A DNA stretch of 56,382 bases from Acinetobacter lwoffii (lineage in GTDB: Bacteria > Pseudomonadota > Gammaproteobacteria > Pseudomonadales > Moraxellaceae), in NCBI RefSeq assembly GCF_024129355.1, contig NZ_JAMXXP010000019.1, positions 1 through 56,382 on the forward strand, in the 5' to 3' direction. The notes beneath the pieces were generated by a model, which was not told the DNA's origin, searched no databases, and saw only the letters and a program-made list of their open reading frames with translations. Positions within the stretch are counted from its first letter, which is position 1. Each line of letters opens with the position of its first letter. Below, piece after piece: positions 47,531 to 56,168 of the stretch. Both the position numbers and the translations under genes were made by a program.

Positions 47531-48279
47531 GCTTGATCTCCTGCGTGTTCAGGATCTGGCTGTTTCAAAATATAGTGCTTGAACAGGCCTGCGAAAATAC
47601 CAGAACTTATACCGATAAAGATCGCGGCAGACAGGTCGATAAAATAACAGGCAATCGCAGACACCAGAATTGTGACAGCTACAACAAAAGTATGTTTTTT
47701 CTCAAAAGCGGCTAACAAGAAGCTCAGGAACAGCGCAGGTAACAAGAAATCCAGCGCAGCCTGTAAGAATTGCGGCAGGTTGCTGACCTGATCGGCAAAC
47801 AATCCACCGAGGAAAGATCCGAGTGCCCAGGACATCCAGCTAAACAGGCTTAAACCGAGCATCCAGGATTCTGACCATTCCTGTCGCCGTTGCGAGAGCT
47901 TGATCATGCCGGAGGCAAAAACTTCATCGGTCAAACCCCAAGACCAGATTGCCGTTTTCTTTAAATTCAGCCGGTCTTGAATCAGATTTTGTAACGCAGG
48001 GCCATAAAGCAGATGACGAATGTCTAAGGCAATCACGGTTAATGCCGTCATCCAGATAGATGTTCCACTACCTAAGAGAGCGACCACCAGGAACTGGCTG
48101 GCACCTGCATACATCGAGCAGGACAGGAACAGTGCTTCCCAGGCGGTAAAGCCAAACTGAGTGGCTGAAACACCAAAAGCAAACGACACTGGTAAATAAG
48201 TGAAGATAATCGCTTGGCTATCTTTTGCACCTTGCCAGAAGCCAGCAGGTTGCGTAGCGAGTTGATTCGGTTCAGACAC
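47527..48279 (-). CDS. azlC: AzlC-family exporter subunit (second copy)
   Basis: A 250-residue multi-helix membrane protein of the AzlC/YgaZ family: FWQGAKDSQAIIFTYLPVSFAFGV, the SCSMYAGASQFLVVALLGSG helix, ALDIRHLLYGPALQ and WGLTDEVFASG. The YAGASQF and DIRHLLYG motifs are closer to the common YgaZ branch than those of the copy at 20.9 kb (FAGGSEF, NSRHLLMG). It probably exports branched-chain amino acids or methionine together with the following AzlD. No dedicated regulator is adjacent. Confidence 0.85.
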   Translation of the reverse strand: MSEPNQLATQPAGFWQGAKDSQAIIFTYLPVSFAFGVSATQFGFTAWEALFLSCSMYAGASQFLVVALLGSGTSIWMTALTVIALDIRHLLYGPALQNLIQDRLNLKKTAIWSWGLTDEVFASGMIKLSQRRQEWSESWMLGLSLFSWMSWALGSFLGGLFADQVSNLPQFLQAALDFLLPALFLSFLLAAFEKKHTFVVAVTILVSAIACYFIDLSAAIFIGISSGIFAGLFKHYILKQPDPEHAGDQA

Positions 48280-48382
48280 GACACACCTTGAAGGAGAGTT
48301 GAACGATGGGTCAAATGAAGATTGTGTATTCTACGTGAATTTAATAGCATAGTGCCGAAATGTTTAAATTGGCGAGCCTGAT

Positions 48383-48880
48383 ATGTGGATGTTCAAGACA
48401 CGTGCGATGCTGACTGCTGCTTTAATAAGCACGGCAATATTGTTACAAGCGTGTGGGAATGACAGTCAATCGACTGATAAGCCAGAAATTAAACCGGCAC
48501 CTAAATTGACTAATGATGCGACGACTTATGCCAATGCCGCATGGCAACTGATCAATGAAGTGGATCCACTGGTCTATAATAAAGAAGTGGATCAGCTGGA
48601 AACACAGGTACGTCAACCAGCACGTAAATTGAGTACAGACTGGCGTATTAATGTCAAAATGACCGATTCGGTGACCGAAGGCAAATATGCTCTGTGTCGT
48701 AAAGCTTTGACCAGTCTGGAAATCTGGGCGCGGACGACCATGGAAAATGGCAACAGCCTGCAACAAAAACAGGCGGATTATGAGCGGGATAAACTGCAAT
48801 GTCAGAATGCCATTGCCCATCCTGCACTCGGAAATACCGATCCTAAGCAAAAAGGTACTGCAATTGCCAATATGCAATAA
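48383..48880 (+). CDS. Uncharacterised lipoprotein
   Basis: A 165-residue predicted lipoprotein; lipobox LLQAC with Cys24 follows a hydrophobic signal. A Pro/Lys/Asp-rich linker (DKPEIKPAPKLTND) precedes a helical domain holding one conserved-looking Cys pair (YALCRKALTSLE, RDKLQCQNAI). No family recognised. It is divergent from azlC2 and converges on sodA and its small companion gene across a strong terminator. The first ATG (48383) is used; one two codons later is possible. Confidence 0.7.
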   Translation: MWMFKTRAMLTAALISTAILLQACGNDSQSTDKPEIKPAPKLTNDATTYANAAWQLINEVDPLVYNKEVDQLETQVRQPARKLSTDWRINVKMTDSVTEGKYALCRKALTSLEIWARTTMENGNSLQQKQADYERDKLQCQNAIAHPALGNTDPKQKGTAIANMQ

Positions 48881-48906
48881 ACCTTTGCCCATTTAAATGT
48901 ACTTAT

Positions 48907-48936
48907 AAAAAGCCAGTCATTCAGACTGGCTTTTTT
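48907..48936. terminator. Bidirectional terminator lipoprotein / sodA unit
   Basis: AAAAGCCAGTCAT with complementary GACTGGCTTTTTT gives a stem of about 11 bp and a short ATTC loop, between convergent units. Confidence 0.88.
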
Positions 48937-48949
48937 AGCAAAATAAGCT

Positions 48950-49051
48950 TTAAAAATAGGGCATCCACATATGTTCTAATAAAAGTACCATTACACCGCA
49001 GATCAGGAGTGTGCTGCCAATCATGCGTTGAATCATTGTACGTGTAGACAT
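48950..49051 (-). CDS. 33-residue membrane peptide gene behind sodA
   Basis: Only 19 bp after the sodA stop, GAGGAGAT stands 5 nt before an ATG that opens a 33-codon frame, followed by TAA and then the strong terminator. The peptide has a short basic N-terminus (MSTRTMIQRMIG), one hydrophobic helix (STLLICGVMVLLLEHMW) and ends MPYF, the look of a small inner-membrane protein. Co-transcription with sodA is very likely from position. No known family; it is too short for ordinary gene finders. Confidence 0.65.
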   Translation of the reverse strand: MSTRTMIQRMIGSTLLICGVMVLLLEHMWMPYF

Positions 49052-49070
49052 GGTCGATCTCCTCAAAGAT

Positions 49071-49688
49071 TTAAAGCGTGTTTAATGCTTCCAAATAACG
49101 ACGATTTACTTCTTTCCAGTTCACAACATTGAAAAAAGCCGAGATGTATTCCGGACGACGGTTTTGATATTGTAAATAATAAGCATGTTCCCAGACATCC
49201 AGACCTAAAAGGGGAATATTGCCATTCATCAGCGGAGAATCCTGATTGGCACTGCTTTCCACAATAAGCGTTTGATCTGGCGCCATACTTAACCAGGCCC
49301 ACCCACTACCAAAACGGCTAAGCGCTGCTTGAGTAAACGCTTCTTTAAATGCCTCGAATCCTCCTAATTCATGTTCGATTGCCTTGGCAATTTCAGCTTC
49401 GGGATGACCACCGCAGTCTGGACTCATCACTGTCCAGAACAGGGAATGATTGGCATGTCCACCAGCATTGTTGATCACGTTCTGTCTGAGTTGCTCGGGC
49501 ACTTCATTGAATTTGCTAATTAAGGCTTCGACCGATAAATCTTCCCATTCTGTGCCCGCTATTCCTGCATTGATATTATTGATATAGGTTTGATGATGCT
49601 TGCTATGATGAATTTCCATAGTCTTGCTATCGATATGAGGCTCTAGCGCATCATAAGCATAAGGTAGTGCAGGCAAGGTGTAGCTCAT
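49071..49688 (-). CDS. sodA: Superoxide dismutase, manganese type
   Basis: A 205-residue Fe/Mn-family dismutase converting superoxide to peroxide and oxygen in the cytosol. Metal ligands appear at His27, His81 ([12 protein letters not shown]), Asp164 and His168 ([10 protein letters not shown]). Mn-type markers are present: GGHANHS and ANQDSPLM with Gln149, where Fe enzymes carry Gln near residue 77 and Ala/Gly here. It is therefore SodA, not the SodB usual in Acinetobacter. The start is [10 protein letters not shown] with AAGGAA 8 nt upstream. A Fur-like box upstream suggests iron repression, and a 33-residue gene follows. Confidence 0.9.
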   Translation of the reverse strand: MSYTLPALPYAYDALEPHIDSKTMEIHHSKHHQTYINNINAGIAGTEWEDLSVEALISKFNEVPEQLRQNVINNAGGHANHSLFWTVMSPDCGGHPEAEIAKAIEHELGGFEAFKEAFTQAALSRFGSGWAWLSMAPDQTLIVESSANQDSPLMNGNIPLLGLDVWEHAYYLQYQNRRPEYISAFFNVVNWKEVNRRYLEALNTL

Positions 49689-49767
49689 TGGCAGGATTCC
49701 TTGAGAGAATGGAGTTAGGTTATTTTTCATTAGATTTAAGATACGCCCTAATTTAATATTTATATAT

Positions 49768-49786
49768 GAGAATAGTTATCATTATT
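49768..49786 (-). promoter_or_regulatory. Fur-box-like operator of sodA
   Basis: The 19-mer matches the Fur consensus GATAATGATAATCATTATC at 15 of 19 positions when read on the sodA strand. It lies about 80 bp before the start codon and next to a TATAAA-like -10. Iron-replete repression of MnSOD would mirror E. coli sodA. Confidence 0.65.
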
Positions 49787-49857
49787 GTTAATATGTGTTG
49801 ATCTTATGCGCTTCCAGGAAGCTTGTTATACGTATGAATCCTCTTTTTAAAAGTAAT

Positions 49858-49885
49858 AAAAAAAGCCCCCAAGAAGGGGGCTTTT
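49858..49885. terminator. Terminator of ychF
   Basis: AAAAAGCCCCC pairs with GGGGGCTTTTT around AAGAA, 16 bp past the ychF stop. Confidence 0.88.
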
Positions 49886-49900
49886 TCAAACAGCAACGAC

Positions 49901-50992
49901 TTAAACGTTAAAACGGAAGTGTAAAACATCGCCATCCTGAACGATGTAAGTTTTACCTTCTAGACGCCATTTACCTGCTTCTTTCGCACCGGCTTCGCCG
50001 TTGTACTGCACGAAATCATCATAAGCGATACATTCTGCACGGATAAAGCCTTTTTCAAAGTCGGTATGAATCACGCCTGCTGCCTGTGGTGCAGTTGCGC
50101 CAACTTTTACGGTCCAGGCACGAACTTCTTGCACGCCCGCGGTGAAGTAAGTTTGTAGGCCCAGTAATGAATAACCTGCACGAATTACAACGTTTAAACC
50201 CGGTTCTTCCATGCCCATTGCTTCAAGGAATTCAGCACGGTCTTCATCTTCAAGCAATGAAATTTCAGCTTCAATCTGATTGCAAAGTGGAACCACAATC
50301 GCATTTTCTTCAGCAGCTAATTTTCTCACTGCATCTAAATGTGGGTTATTTTCAAAACCGTCTTCAGCAACGTTAGCAATATACATGGTTGGTTTAAGCG
50401 TCATTAAGCCAAAACCACGAACCAGTTTACGTTCGTCATCATCTAGGTCCGCTGCGCGAGCCGGTTTACCTTCATCCAGTAAAGGCTGGATTTTTTCCAG
50501 AACTGCTTTAGTAGCTAGCGCTTCTTTGTCGCCACCTTTGGCAGATTTAGTCAAACGCGTAATCGCTTTGGCTACAGCATCCAAGTCTGCAAGCGCAAGT
50601 TCGGTATTAATCGTAGCGATGTCATCCAGTGGATCAATACGACCATTCACATGAATGACGTTTTCATCTTCAAAACAACGCACAACGTGAGCAATTGCAT
50701 CAGTTTCACGAATGTTGGCCAAGAACTGGTTACCCAAGCCTTCACCCTTAGAAGCACCCGCTACCAGACCTGCGATGTCTACAAATTCCATAGAAGTCGG
50801 AATAACGCGTTGCGGTTTAACAATTGCAGTCAATTTGTCTAAACGTGGATCAGGAACAGGTACAATCCCGGTGTTTGGTTCGATCGTACAGAAAGGGAAG
50901 TTTTCTGCAGCAATAGCAGCTTTGGTTAAGGCATTGAAAAGTGTAGATTTACCAACGTTCGGCAAGCCGACAATACCGCAATTAAAACCCAT
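49901..50992 (-). CDS. ychF: Ribosome-binding ATPase YchF
   Basis: A 363-residue Obg-like P-loop ATPase (OLA1/YchF) that binds ribosomes and negatively affects oxidative-stress resistance in E. coli. It shows [17 protein letters not shown] (P-loop), [12 protein letters not shown] (switch I), [20 protein letters not shown] (switch II) and NVAEDGF with the altered base-recognition strand; the C-terminal TGS domain ends [27 protein letters not shown]. The start is MGFNCGIVG, not the upstream codon that adds four residues. Confidence 0.96.
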   Translation of the reverse strand: MGFNCGIVGLPNVGKSTLFNALTKAAIAAENFPFCTIEPNTGIVPVPDPRLDKLTAIVKPQRVIPTSMEFVDIAGLVAGASKGEGLGNQFLANIRETDAIAHVVRCFEDENVIHVNGRIDPLDDIATINTELALADLDAVAKAITRLTKSAKGGDKEALATKAVLEKIQPLLDEGKPARAADLDDDERKLVRGFGLMTLKPTMYIANVAEDGFENNPHLDAVRKLAAEENAIVVPLCNQIEAEISLLEDEDRAEFLEAMGMEEPGLNVVIRAGYSLLGLQTYFTAGVQEVRAWTVKVGATAPQAAGVIHTDFEKGFIRAECIAYDDFVQYNGEAGAKEAGKWRLEGKTYIVQDGDVLHFRFNV

Positions 50993-51286
50993 GAAATAAC
51001 TCACAAAAGCGTTATATAAAAATTGCCCCCGATTTTACATGAAAGCACGGCTAAAGTCAGGTCATGTGCTTGTGGTTTATTGCAATCAAATGCTTCTGGT
51101 GACCTAAAATGATTCGCTAAGCTTTCCAGGATGTGTAGTGAGTCCACCAGCCATAGAGGAATAATCAGCCAGTATTTTACTTTTGAATAAAAATCACATT
51201 GTTTTTCTAAAAGTGAGTGACTAAAGTATCTGAATAAAATAGCGGCCTACACGCCCTGATCCAATAACGATAAACATGGAGCATAC

Positions 51287-52051
51287 ATGCGAACTTTATA
51301 CCAGTTTCCTTTATCTCACTTTTGCGAAAAAGCACGTTGGATGCTGGACCATAAAGAGCTGTATTATGTTGCTCACAATCTGATACCCGGGGTACACCGC
51401 GCTTTTGCCCGCCTGAAAACAGGACAGAATCGTCTGCCTATTTTGCGTGATCAGGACCGATGGATCGCAGATTCAACTCAAATTGCTCTCTATCTCGATG
51501 ATACTTATCCAGAACATCGTTTACTTCACGCAGAAGGATATTTTCGAAATAAAGCTTTAGAAATTAATGAAATTACTCTGGAATTGGGTCGTCATGTTCG
51601 TCGCTGGATGCTATCTCAAGCACTGACTTCTGATCATGAATCTCTGGATATTTTAATTGGTGAGCAGGGCTATCTGCGCCAGTTTGAAAAATTTTCTAAA
51701 CCTTTATTGAAAGCGATGGTGGCCAAGGGTTATGCATTGAATGAGGAAACCGTGGCGGAATCTAAACAGCATATTGATGTTGCTGTACAGCAGCTCAATC
51801 AGATGCTGGTCAGCCAAGGTGGGCATTATTTTGTCGGAAATCGTTTAGGTCTGGCGGATATTGCGGTCTGTTCCATGTTGGCACCGCTTCTGGCGATTCC
51901 AGGTACGCCGTGGGAAAAAGAAAATTTTGAAACCTTGTCCGAAGAATATCGCGATTATCAGCAGTATTTGAATGAGCTACCCCTAGGTGAATATATTTGT
52001 CGTATTTACCGAACCGAACGCAATGCACGGGTAGACTGGCGTGGTGTATAA
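51287..52051 (+). CDS. Glutathione S-transferase family protein
   Basis: A 254-residue two-domain GST. Residues 1-80 are a thioredoxin-like N-domain: YQFPLSHFCEKARWMLDHK carries SHFCEK, and NRLPILRDQDRWIADSTQIALYLD contains the cis-Pro and the DST glutathione-binding motif. The C-domain is all helical (HYFVGNRLGLADIAVCSML, with the family N-cap/Asp). The substrate is unknown; detoxification or thiol transfer is typical. It starts at an ATG after CATGGAGCAT (GGAG 6 nt upstream). Confidence 0.88.
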   Translation: MRTLYQFPLSHFCEKARWMLDHKELYYVAHNLIPGVHRAFARLKTGQNRLPILRDQDRWIADSTQIALYLDDTYPEHRLLHAEGYFRNKALEINEITLELGRHVRRWMLSQALTSDHESLDILIGEQGYLRQFEKFSKPLLKAMVAKGYALNEETVAESKQHIDVAVQQLNQMLVSQGGHYFVGNRLGLADIAVCSMLAPLLAIPGTPWEKENFETLSEEYRDYQQYLNELPLGEYICRIYRTERNARVDWRGV

Positions 52052-52074
52052 GTTTAAATGCTACTCTCAGAATT

Positions 52075-52101
52075 AAAAAACGCGCATGAAGCGCGTTTTT
52101 T
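52075..52101. terminator. Bidirectional terminator GST / repeat protein
   Basis: AAAAAACGCGC (52075-52085) pairs with GCGCGTTTTTT (52091-52101) around ATGAA, between convergent genes. Confidence 0.88.
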
Positions 52102-52115
52102 CGATGAGATTATAA

Positions 52116-53636
52116 TTAACCCCACGGATTAGTCTGGTCGATATCAATATTTTTAGTAAAATTATTGAGGAGTGAACCAAAATCAAAGCCAGAAGAAGAA
52201 CCACCACTGCCGATATTTTGAATCGTATCTTTAATGCCCGGCAGGATAGCAGACAGATCAATATTGGAATCAGTCGTACCCACACCTTGGATCAGATCAC
52301 TGAGGTCAGGCAATTCAATCGAAGAGCCACTACCAACCAACTGACCAACACTTTCGGCAATACTGCCTAAGTCAAAGCCGTTTGAAGCAGAGGAAATACC
52401 TTCGATCATATCACCCAGATCCAGATCGCTACCGAGATTGAGATTACCCAATAACCCACCCAAGTCTATGCCATTTGAACCATTCGCAATCAGACCGCTC
52501 AGTAAGTCAGTGAAGCCACCGACATCAAAACCACCCGTTGCATTTCCGCCTACAAAGCCGCTAATTAAATTGGTAATAGCACCAAGATCAAAATCACTGC
52601 CTGCATTGCCACCGATTAAACCACCCACCAAGCCTGCAATTGCTCCAATATCTATATCACCTAAACTGCCAGAACCGCCGATCAGACCACCGACCAATTC
52701 AGCAATTTGTGCGAGATCAATCTCGCCATTGCCACCAATCAGGTTGCCAACCAGATCCGCGATCGCACCGATATCTACACCGCCCAATCCGCCAGAACCA
52801 CCGATCAGGCCACCAACGAGCTGAGCAATTTGTGCAATATCAATCTCACCATTGCCGCCAATTAGGTTGCTGACCAGGCCTGCGATGGCACCAATGTCTA
52901 CGCCACCTAATCCGCCAGAACCACCGATCAGGCCACCAACGAGTTGAGCAATTTGTGCGATATCAATTTCACCATTGCCACCGATGAGGTTGCTGACCAG
53001 ACCCGCAATGGCACCAATATCTACGCCGCCTAAACCGCCAGAACCGCCGATCAGGCCACCGACCAACTCGGCAATTTGTGCGATATCAATCTCGCCATTG
53101 CTACCAATTAGGTTGCCGACCAGACCTGCGATGGCACCGATATCAATATTACTTGAACCGCCGATCAGGCCACCGACCAGTTGAGAAATTTTACCAATAT
53201 CAATATTGCCCGTACTGCCGCCCAATAAGCCGCCCACCAGTTTAGAAATAGCCTCAAGATCTAGGCTGCTGCTATTGCTCCCCATTAAGCTCTTTAATAA
53301 GTTGGTGACCTGGGTAATATTAAAGCTACCGCCATTGGATTGGGTTAAGCTACTGATCAGGCTTTGAATATTTAAACTTGAGGCATTCGAACCAGAAAAT
53401 TGAGTTAATAAATTGCTGAGATTTGTCGTACTCAGGCTGCTTCCAGAAAGGAGATTATTTAATAATGAGCTGACTGAAGGTTGAGTATTGGATCCGGTGA
53501 GATTGCCAATAAGATTGGTGAGGGTACCTGATGTCGTTCCACCGAATAAGCCGCCCAATAAGCTCTTCGTTTGGGTTTCGACGGTTAAAACAGGACTCAC
53601 TTTTGTTTTTATCAAGCTTAAAAGTTTAGAAGCCAT
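52116..53636 (-). CDS. Glycine-rich tandem-repeat protein of unknown function
   Basis: A 506-residue protein built almost entirely of about 20 degenerate repeats of 18-23 residues from about residue 60 to the end. Consensus: hydrophobic-Asp-hydrophobic-x-x-Ile-x-x-Leu-Val-Gly-x-Leu-Ile-Gly-Gly, then a Ser/Asn/Gly linker; an example is IDIGAIAGLVGNLIGSNG. The central units come in pairs that recur every 41 residues. There is no Cys, no signal peptide and no transmembrane helix of normal polarity; the only Trp is in the terminal NPWG. The basic N-terminus (MASKLLSLIKTKVSP) and unique C-terminus bound the repeats. Good ribosome site (AAGGAA). A self-assembling or glycine-zipper scaffold is plausible; no family recognised. 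Confidence 0.85.
   Translation of the reverse strand: MASKLLSLIKTKVSPVLTVETQTKSLLGGLFGGTTSGTLTNLIGNLTGSNTQPSVSSLLNNLLSGSSLSTTNLSNLLTQFSGSNASSLNIQSLISSLTQSNGGSFNITQVTNLLKSLMGSNSSSLDLEAISKLVGGLLGGSTGNIDIGKISQLVGGLIGGSSNIDIGAIAGLVGNLIGSNGEIDIAQIAELVGGLIGGSGGLGGVDIGAIAGLVSNLIGGNGEIDIAQIAQLVGGLIGGSGGLGGVDIGAIAGLVSNLIGGNGEIDIAQIAQLVGGLIGGSGGLGGVDIGAIADLVGNLIGGNGEIDLAQIAELVGGLIGGSGSLGDIDIGAIAGLVGGLIGGNAGSDFDLGAITNLISGFVGGNATGGFDVGGFTDLLSGLIANGSNGIDLGGLLGNLNLGSDLDLGDMIEGISSASNGFDLGSIAESVGQLVGSGSSIELPDLSDLIQGVGTTDSNIDLSAILPGIKDTIQNIGSGGSSSGFDFGSLLNNFTKNIDIDQTNPWG
52671..53162. repeat. 123-bp in-frame tandem repeat
   Basis: The same landmark (AGAACC before the GCCGATCAG-type block) recurs at 52671, 52794, 52917 and 53040, a spacing of exactly 123 bp each time. 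Copies are nearly identical at DNA level and encode 41-residue units. The next unit, toward 53154, is 9 bp shorter. Strong identity suggests recent unequal exchange or slippage. Confidence 0.9.
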
Positions 53637-54016
53637 GACCGTTCCTTGTGTAATATTTTTGAAATGCGCTATTTTTGTTTTTAAAGCGCCTTTGTTTTAA
53701 TCTATTTCTATACACTTGTAAAAGATGGACGGTTAAGTCGTGTAGGGGCTGACAGGAATAGCCTATCTGTTGTCGTGTTTACCCAATTTAAATAATTTAA
53801 AAATAAAGATTTAATTAAAAATACCATTGGTCATATTTTTAATTAATGCGATTAACGGTCATTTAAACCCTCCTGAAAACCGTATTTATAAAATGAAATC
53901 CCATTTGGAAAAAAATTTCAGAATATGAAAATTTTGTGAAAAATAAATAAATATTGTATAACAGAGATGGCGCAAAATTTTCTGCATCTATTGATTATTG
54001 ATATAAGAGTATAAAA
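53637..54016. other. Divergent region repeat protein / Lrp regulator
   Basis: About 380 bp of AT-rich DNA between two divergent genes. The Lrp-side promoter is listed separately. No ORF or strong hairpin is evident; an Lrp-type operator could lie here, but no defined site can be read by eye. Confidence 0.5.
53934..53962 (+). promoter_or_regulatory. Promoter of the Lrp-type gene
   Basis: TTGTGA (53934-53939), a 17-nt spacer and TATAAC (53957-53962). It predicts a short leader before the ATG at 54017. Confidence 0.5.
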
Positions 54017-54487
54017 ATGGAACTGGATCGTTTCGATAAACATATTCTAGAAATATTGACCCATGAAGATGTCAATCTGAATGAACTGTCCGAGCGGGTG
54101 AATTTATCTGTGAGTTCGGTGCATCGCAGGATCAAACATTTAATCGATCATAATATTATCAGTGGCTTAAAACGTGAAATCAATTACCAGAAATTAGGTT
54201 TCAGTCTGCATGTGCTGTTACAGGTATCCTTAAGCAAACATGATAGCGATACTTTTGCTAAATTTCTGGAAGAACTGGAAAGCATTCCCGAAGTGATTAA
54301 TGCCTTTTTGGTCACCGGTCAGTCTGCGGATTTTATTGTCGAAGTCGTGGCAAGAGATATGGAAAATTATAGTGAAATCCTGCTTAAGCGGATTGGAAAA
54401 ATTGAGCACGTGGTTGCACTACATTCCAGCTTTGTCATTAAAGAATATAATGTCTTTAACTGTAGCGGATTACTCAATAAAGTTTAA
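54017..54487 (+). CDS. Lrp/AsnC family transcriptional regulator (second)
   Basis: A 156-residue feast/famine regulator. The N-terminal winged HTH is MELDRFDKHILEILTHEDVN, then LSERVNLSVSSVHRRIKHLI; the RAM domain holds IPEVINAFLVTGQSADFIVEV. It differs clearly from the regulator at 21.8 kb: the recognition helix reads SVSSVHRRI instead of SPSPCLRRV, and it ends with a Cys-containing tail. Its ligand is unknown. It is divergent from the glycine-rich repeat protein, which is its best candidate target. AAGAG precedes the ATG. Confidence 0.9.
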   Translation: MELDRFDKHILEILTHEDVNLNELSERVNLSVSSVHRRIKHLIDHNIISGLKREINYQKLGFSLHVLLQVSLSKHDSDTFAKFLEELESIPEVINAFLVTGQSADFIVEVVARDMENYSEILLKRIGKIEHVVALHSSFVIKEYNVFNCSGLLNKV

Positions 54488-54514
54488 GCAAAGGCGAGGG
54501 TGGTCGACAGCCAT

Positions 54515-54543
54515 AAAAAAACGCACCCTAAGGTGCGTTTTTT
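54515..54543. terminator. Bidirectional terminator lrp / yebC
   Basis: CGCACC pairs with GGTGCG around CTAA, with flanking A7 and T6 tracts, between convergent genes. Confidence 0.88.
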
Positions 54544-54556
54544 GAATCAGTCATAT

Positions 54557-55306
54557 TTAAGCATCAAGTTCTGCTAAAACAGCATCTGAGAATTCAACGT
54601 TGGTATATACGTTTTGTACATCATCCAGATCTTCAAGCATATCAATCATTTTCATGATTTTTTTTGCTTGATCGATGTCTGTGATTTCTGCTTTGGTTGA
54701 AGGGCTCATCACCACTTCAGCATTGTCAGATTTTAAACCTGCAGCAGTTAAAGCATCTTGAACATCACCGAAAGCTTCAGGTGTGGTAATGACCAGGATA
54801 TCATCTTCAGTGACTTCGATGTCTTCAGCACCTGCTTCTAATGCCACTTCCATGATTTGATCTTCTAAAGACACATCTTCAAAAGTAATCTCACCACGTT
54901 TCGTGAACAAGAATGCTACCGAACCGTTGGTGCCTAAGTTACCATCAGTTTTAGAGAAGCAATGACGTACGTCAGGCACAGTACGGTTCAAGTTATCAGT
55001 CATGGTTTCAACAATAACTGCAACACCACCTACACCATAACCTTCGTAGGTCACTTCTTTCAGGTCGTCGTTATCTTCGCCACCAGCACCACGTTGAATG
55101 GCACGGTTGATCACATCACGTGTCATATTCACTGATAGTGCTTTTTCAACCACAGCACGTAGACGAGGGTTGCTTGCAGTATCTGGACCACCAAGCTTTG
55201 CAGCAGTGGTTAATTCACGAATGTATTTGGTAAAAACTTTACCACGACTCGCATCTTGTTTTGCTTTGCGATGCTTAATATTGGCCCACTTGGAATGACC
55301 CGCCAT
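54557..55306 (-). CDS. yebC: YebC/PmpR family protein
   Basis: A 249-residue member of the YebC/TACO1 family: [22 protein letters not shown] at the N-terminus, then [21 protein letters not shown] and the acidic C-terminal domain. Family members are described as transcription regulators (PmpR) and, more recently, as translation factors easing ribosome stalling at proline-rich stretches. It is often next to ruvC, which is not the case here: a single gene with AAGGAG 9 nt before its ATG. Confidence 0.94.
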   Translation of the reverse strand: MAGHSKWANIKHRKAKQDASRGKVFTKYIRELTTAAKLGGPDTASNPRLRAVVEKALSVNMTRDVINRAIQRGAGGEDNDDLKEVTYEGYGVGGVAVIVETMTDNLNRTVPDVRHCFSKTDGNLGTNGSVAFLFTKRGEITFEDVSLEDQIMEVALEAGAEDIEVTEDDILVITTPEAFGDVQDALTAAGLKSDNAEVVMSPSTKAEITDIDQAKKIMKMIDMLEDLDDVQNVYTNVEFSDAVLAELDA

Positions 55307-55553
55307 GCGAACTATGCTCCTTGTAGATTGGCTGTATGCCTATCAGAATGCCGAAATTCTACCATAAGCGTTTTTTTAAAAAAAAGTGCCTGGATTTGAG
55401 ATTTCAGGATAAAAACAAAAAAAGTGCAATATCGAGGAAAAATAGAAAGAGGATAGGGAGATTTATAATTCTATTTATACATTGATATAGACAGATGACT
55501 TGGACATAAAAAGCAAAATCGCTGATTATGTCCGTGCTTTTCTTTTAAAAAGC

Positions 55554-56168
55554 TTATTCTGGAATAACGATATCCAGACCAACCTTATCTTTATACAGTT
55601 GTTTGATCAAAGCCAGGTCATGCGCAAGGTCTGTCGGATAGATCTTGCCAAGAATGCCACCTTGCTTGGTTCTGGAATTGGCGTATAACAACACGATCGG
55701 TACATTGGCAGCCTTGGCAATATGCCAGAAACCGGTACGGATCGGTTTGCGTGCTTCACCCTGTTTGGCTCGTGTCGCTTCGGGAGCAATGACCAGATTG
55801 AACTTTTCATTGTTCTGAAAATGTTCCACCATCTGGGTCACGATATCTTTACTGGCCTTGCGGTCAACCGGAATACCACCCACAGCGTTTAATAGCGGTT
55901 TGAAAGGTCCTTTAAATAATTCTTTTTTGATTAAGGTATGAACCTTGAGGTCGTAAATCTGGAACAGAGCAATTGACAGTACCGCATCCATCATTGAGGT
56001 ATGTTCAAATCCAATAATAACCTGTTTATCTTCAAGCACATCTGGTTCGACATGATATTGCCAACCTGCAAGTTTAAATGCAGATTCGCCAAGGAATTTA
56101 TTTAGCATAAGCACAGATAAGTAAAAGCTGTATGTAGAGAACTGCATAATTTCATCTTGTTCGCCCAT
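55554..56168 (-). CDS. PlsC-like 1-acylglycerol-3-phosphate acyltransferase
   Basis: A 204-residue membrane-associated acyltransferase. The HxxxxD motif is His56-Asp61 (HTSMMD), GGIPVDRK is the second family block, and APEATRAK (Glu130) stands for the usual PEGTRS; KPIRTGFWHIAKAANVPIV is the fourth block. It probably acylates lysophosphatidate or a related lipid. The sequence is short and lacks an N-terminal helix beyond FYLSVLMLNKFLG. The start may be the first ATG or the one seven codons later (MQFSTYS). Confidence 0.85.
   Translation of the reverse strand: MGEQDEIMQFSTYSFYLSVLMLNKFLGESAFKLAGWQYHVEPDVLEDKQVIIGFEHTSMMDAVLSIALFQIYDLKVHTLIKKELFKGPFKPLLNAVGGIPVDRKASKDIVTQMVEHFQNNEKFNLVIAPEATRAKQGEARKPIRTGFWHIAKAANVPIVLLYANSRTKQGGILGKIYPTDLAHDLALIKQLYKDKVGLDIVIPE

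Noticed and set aside
52671..53162. Regularly spaced repeats that might suggest CRISPR
   Set aside because: The 123-bp units are contiguous, in frame and protein-coding; there are no short repeats with unique spacers and no cas genes.
52438..53184. Several proline-rich plus-strand ORFs opposite the repeat protein
   Set aside because: They are mirror images of the repetitive Gly/Ile/Asp codons, have no ribosome sites, and break and restart with the repeat units.
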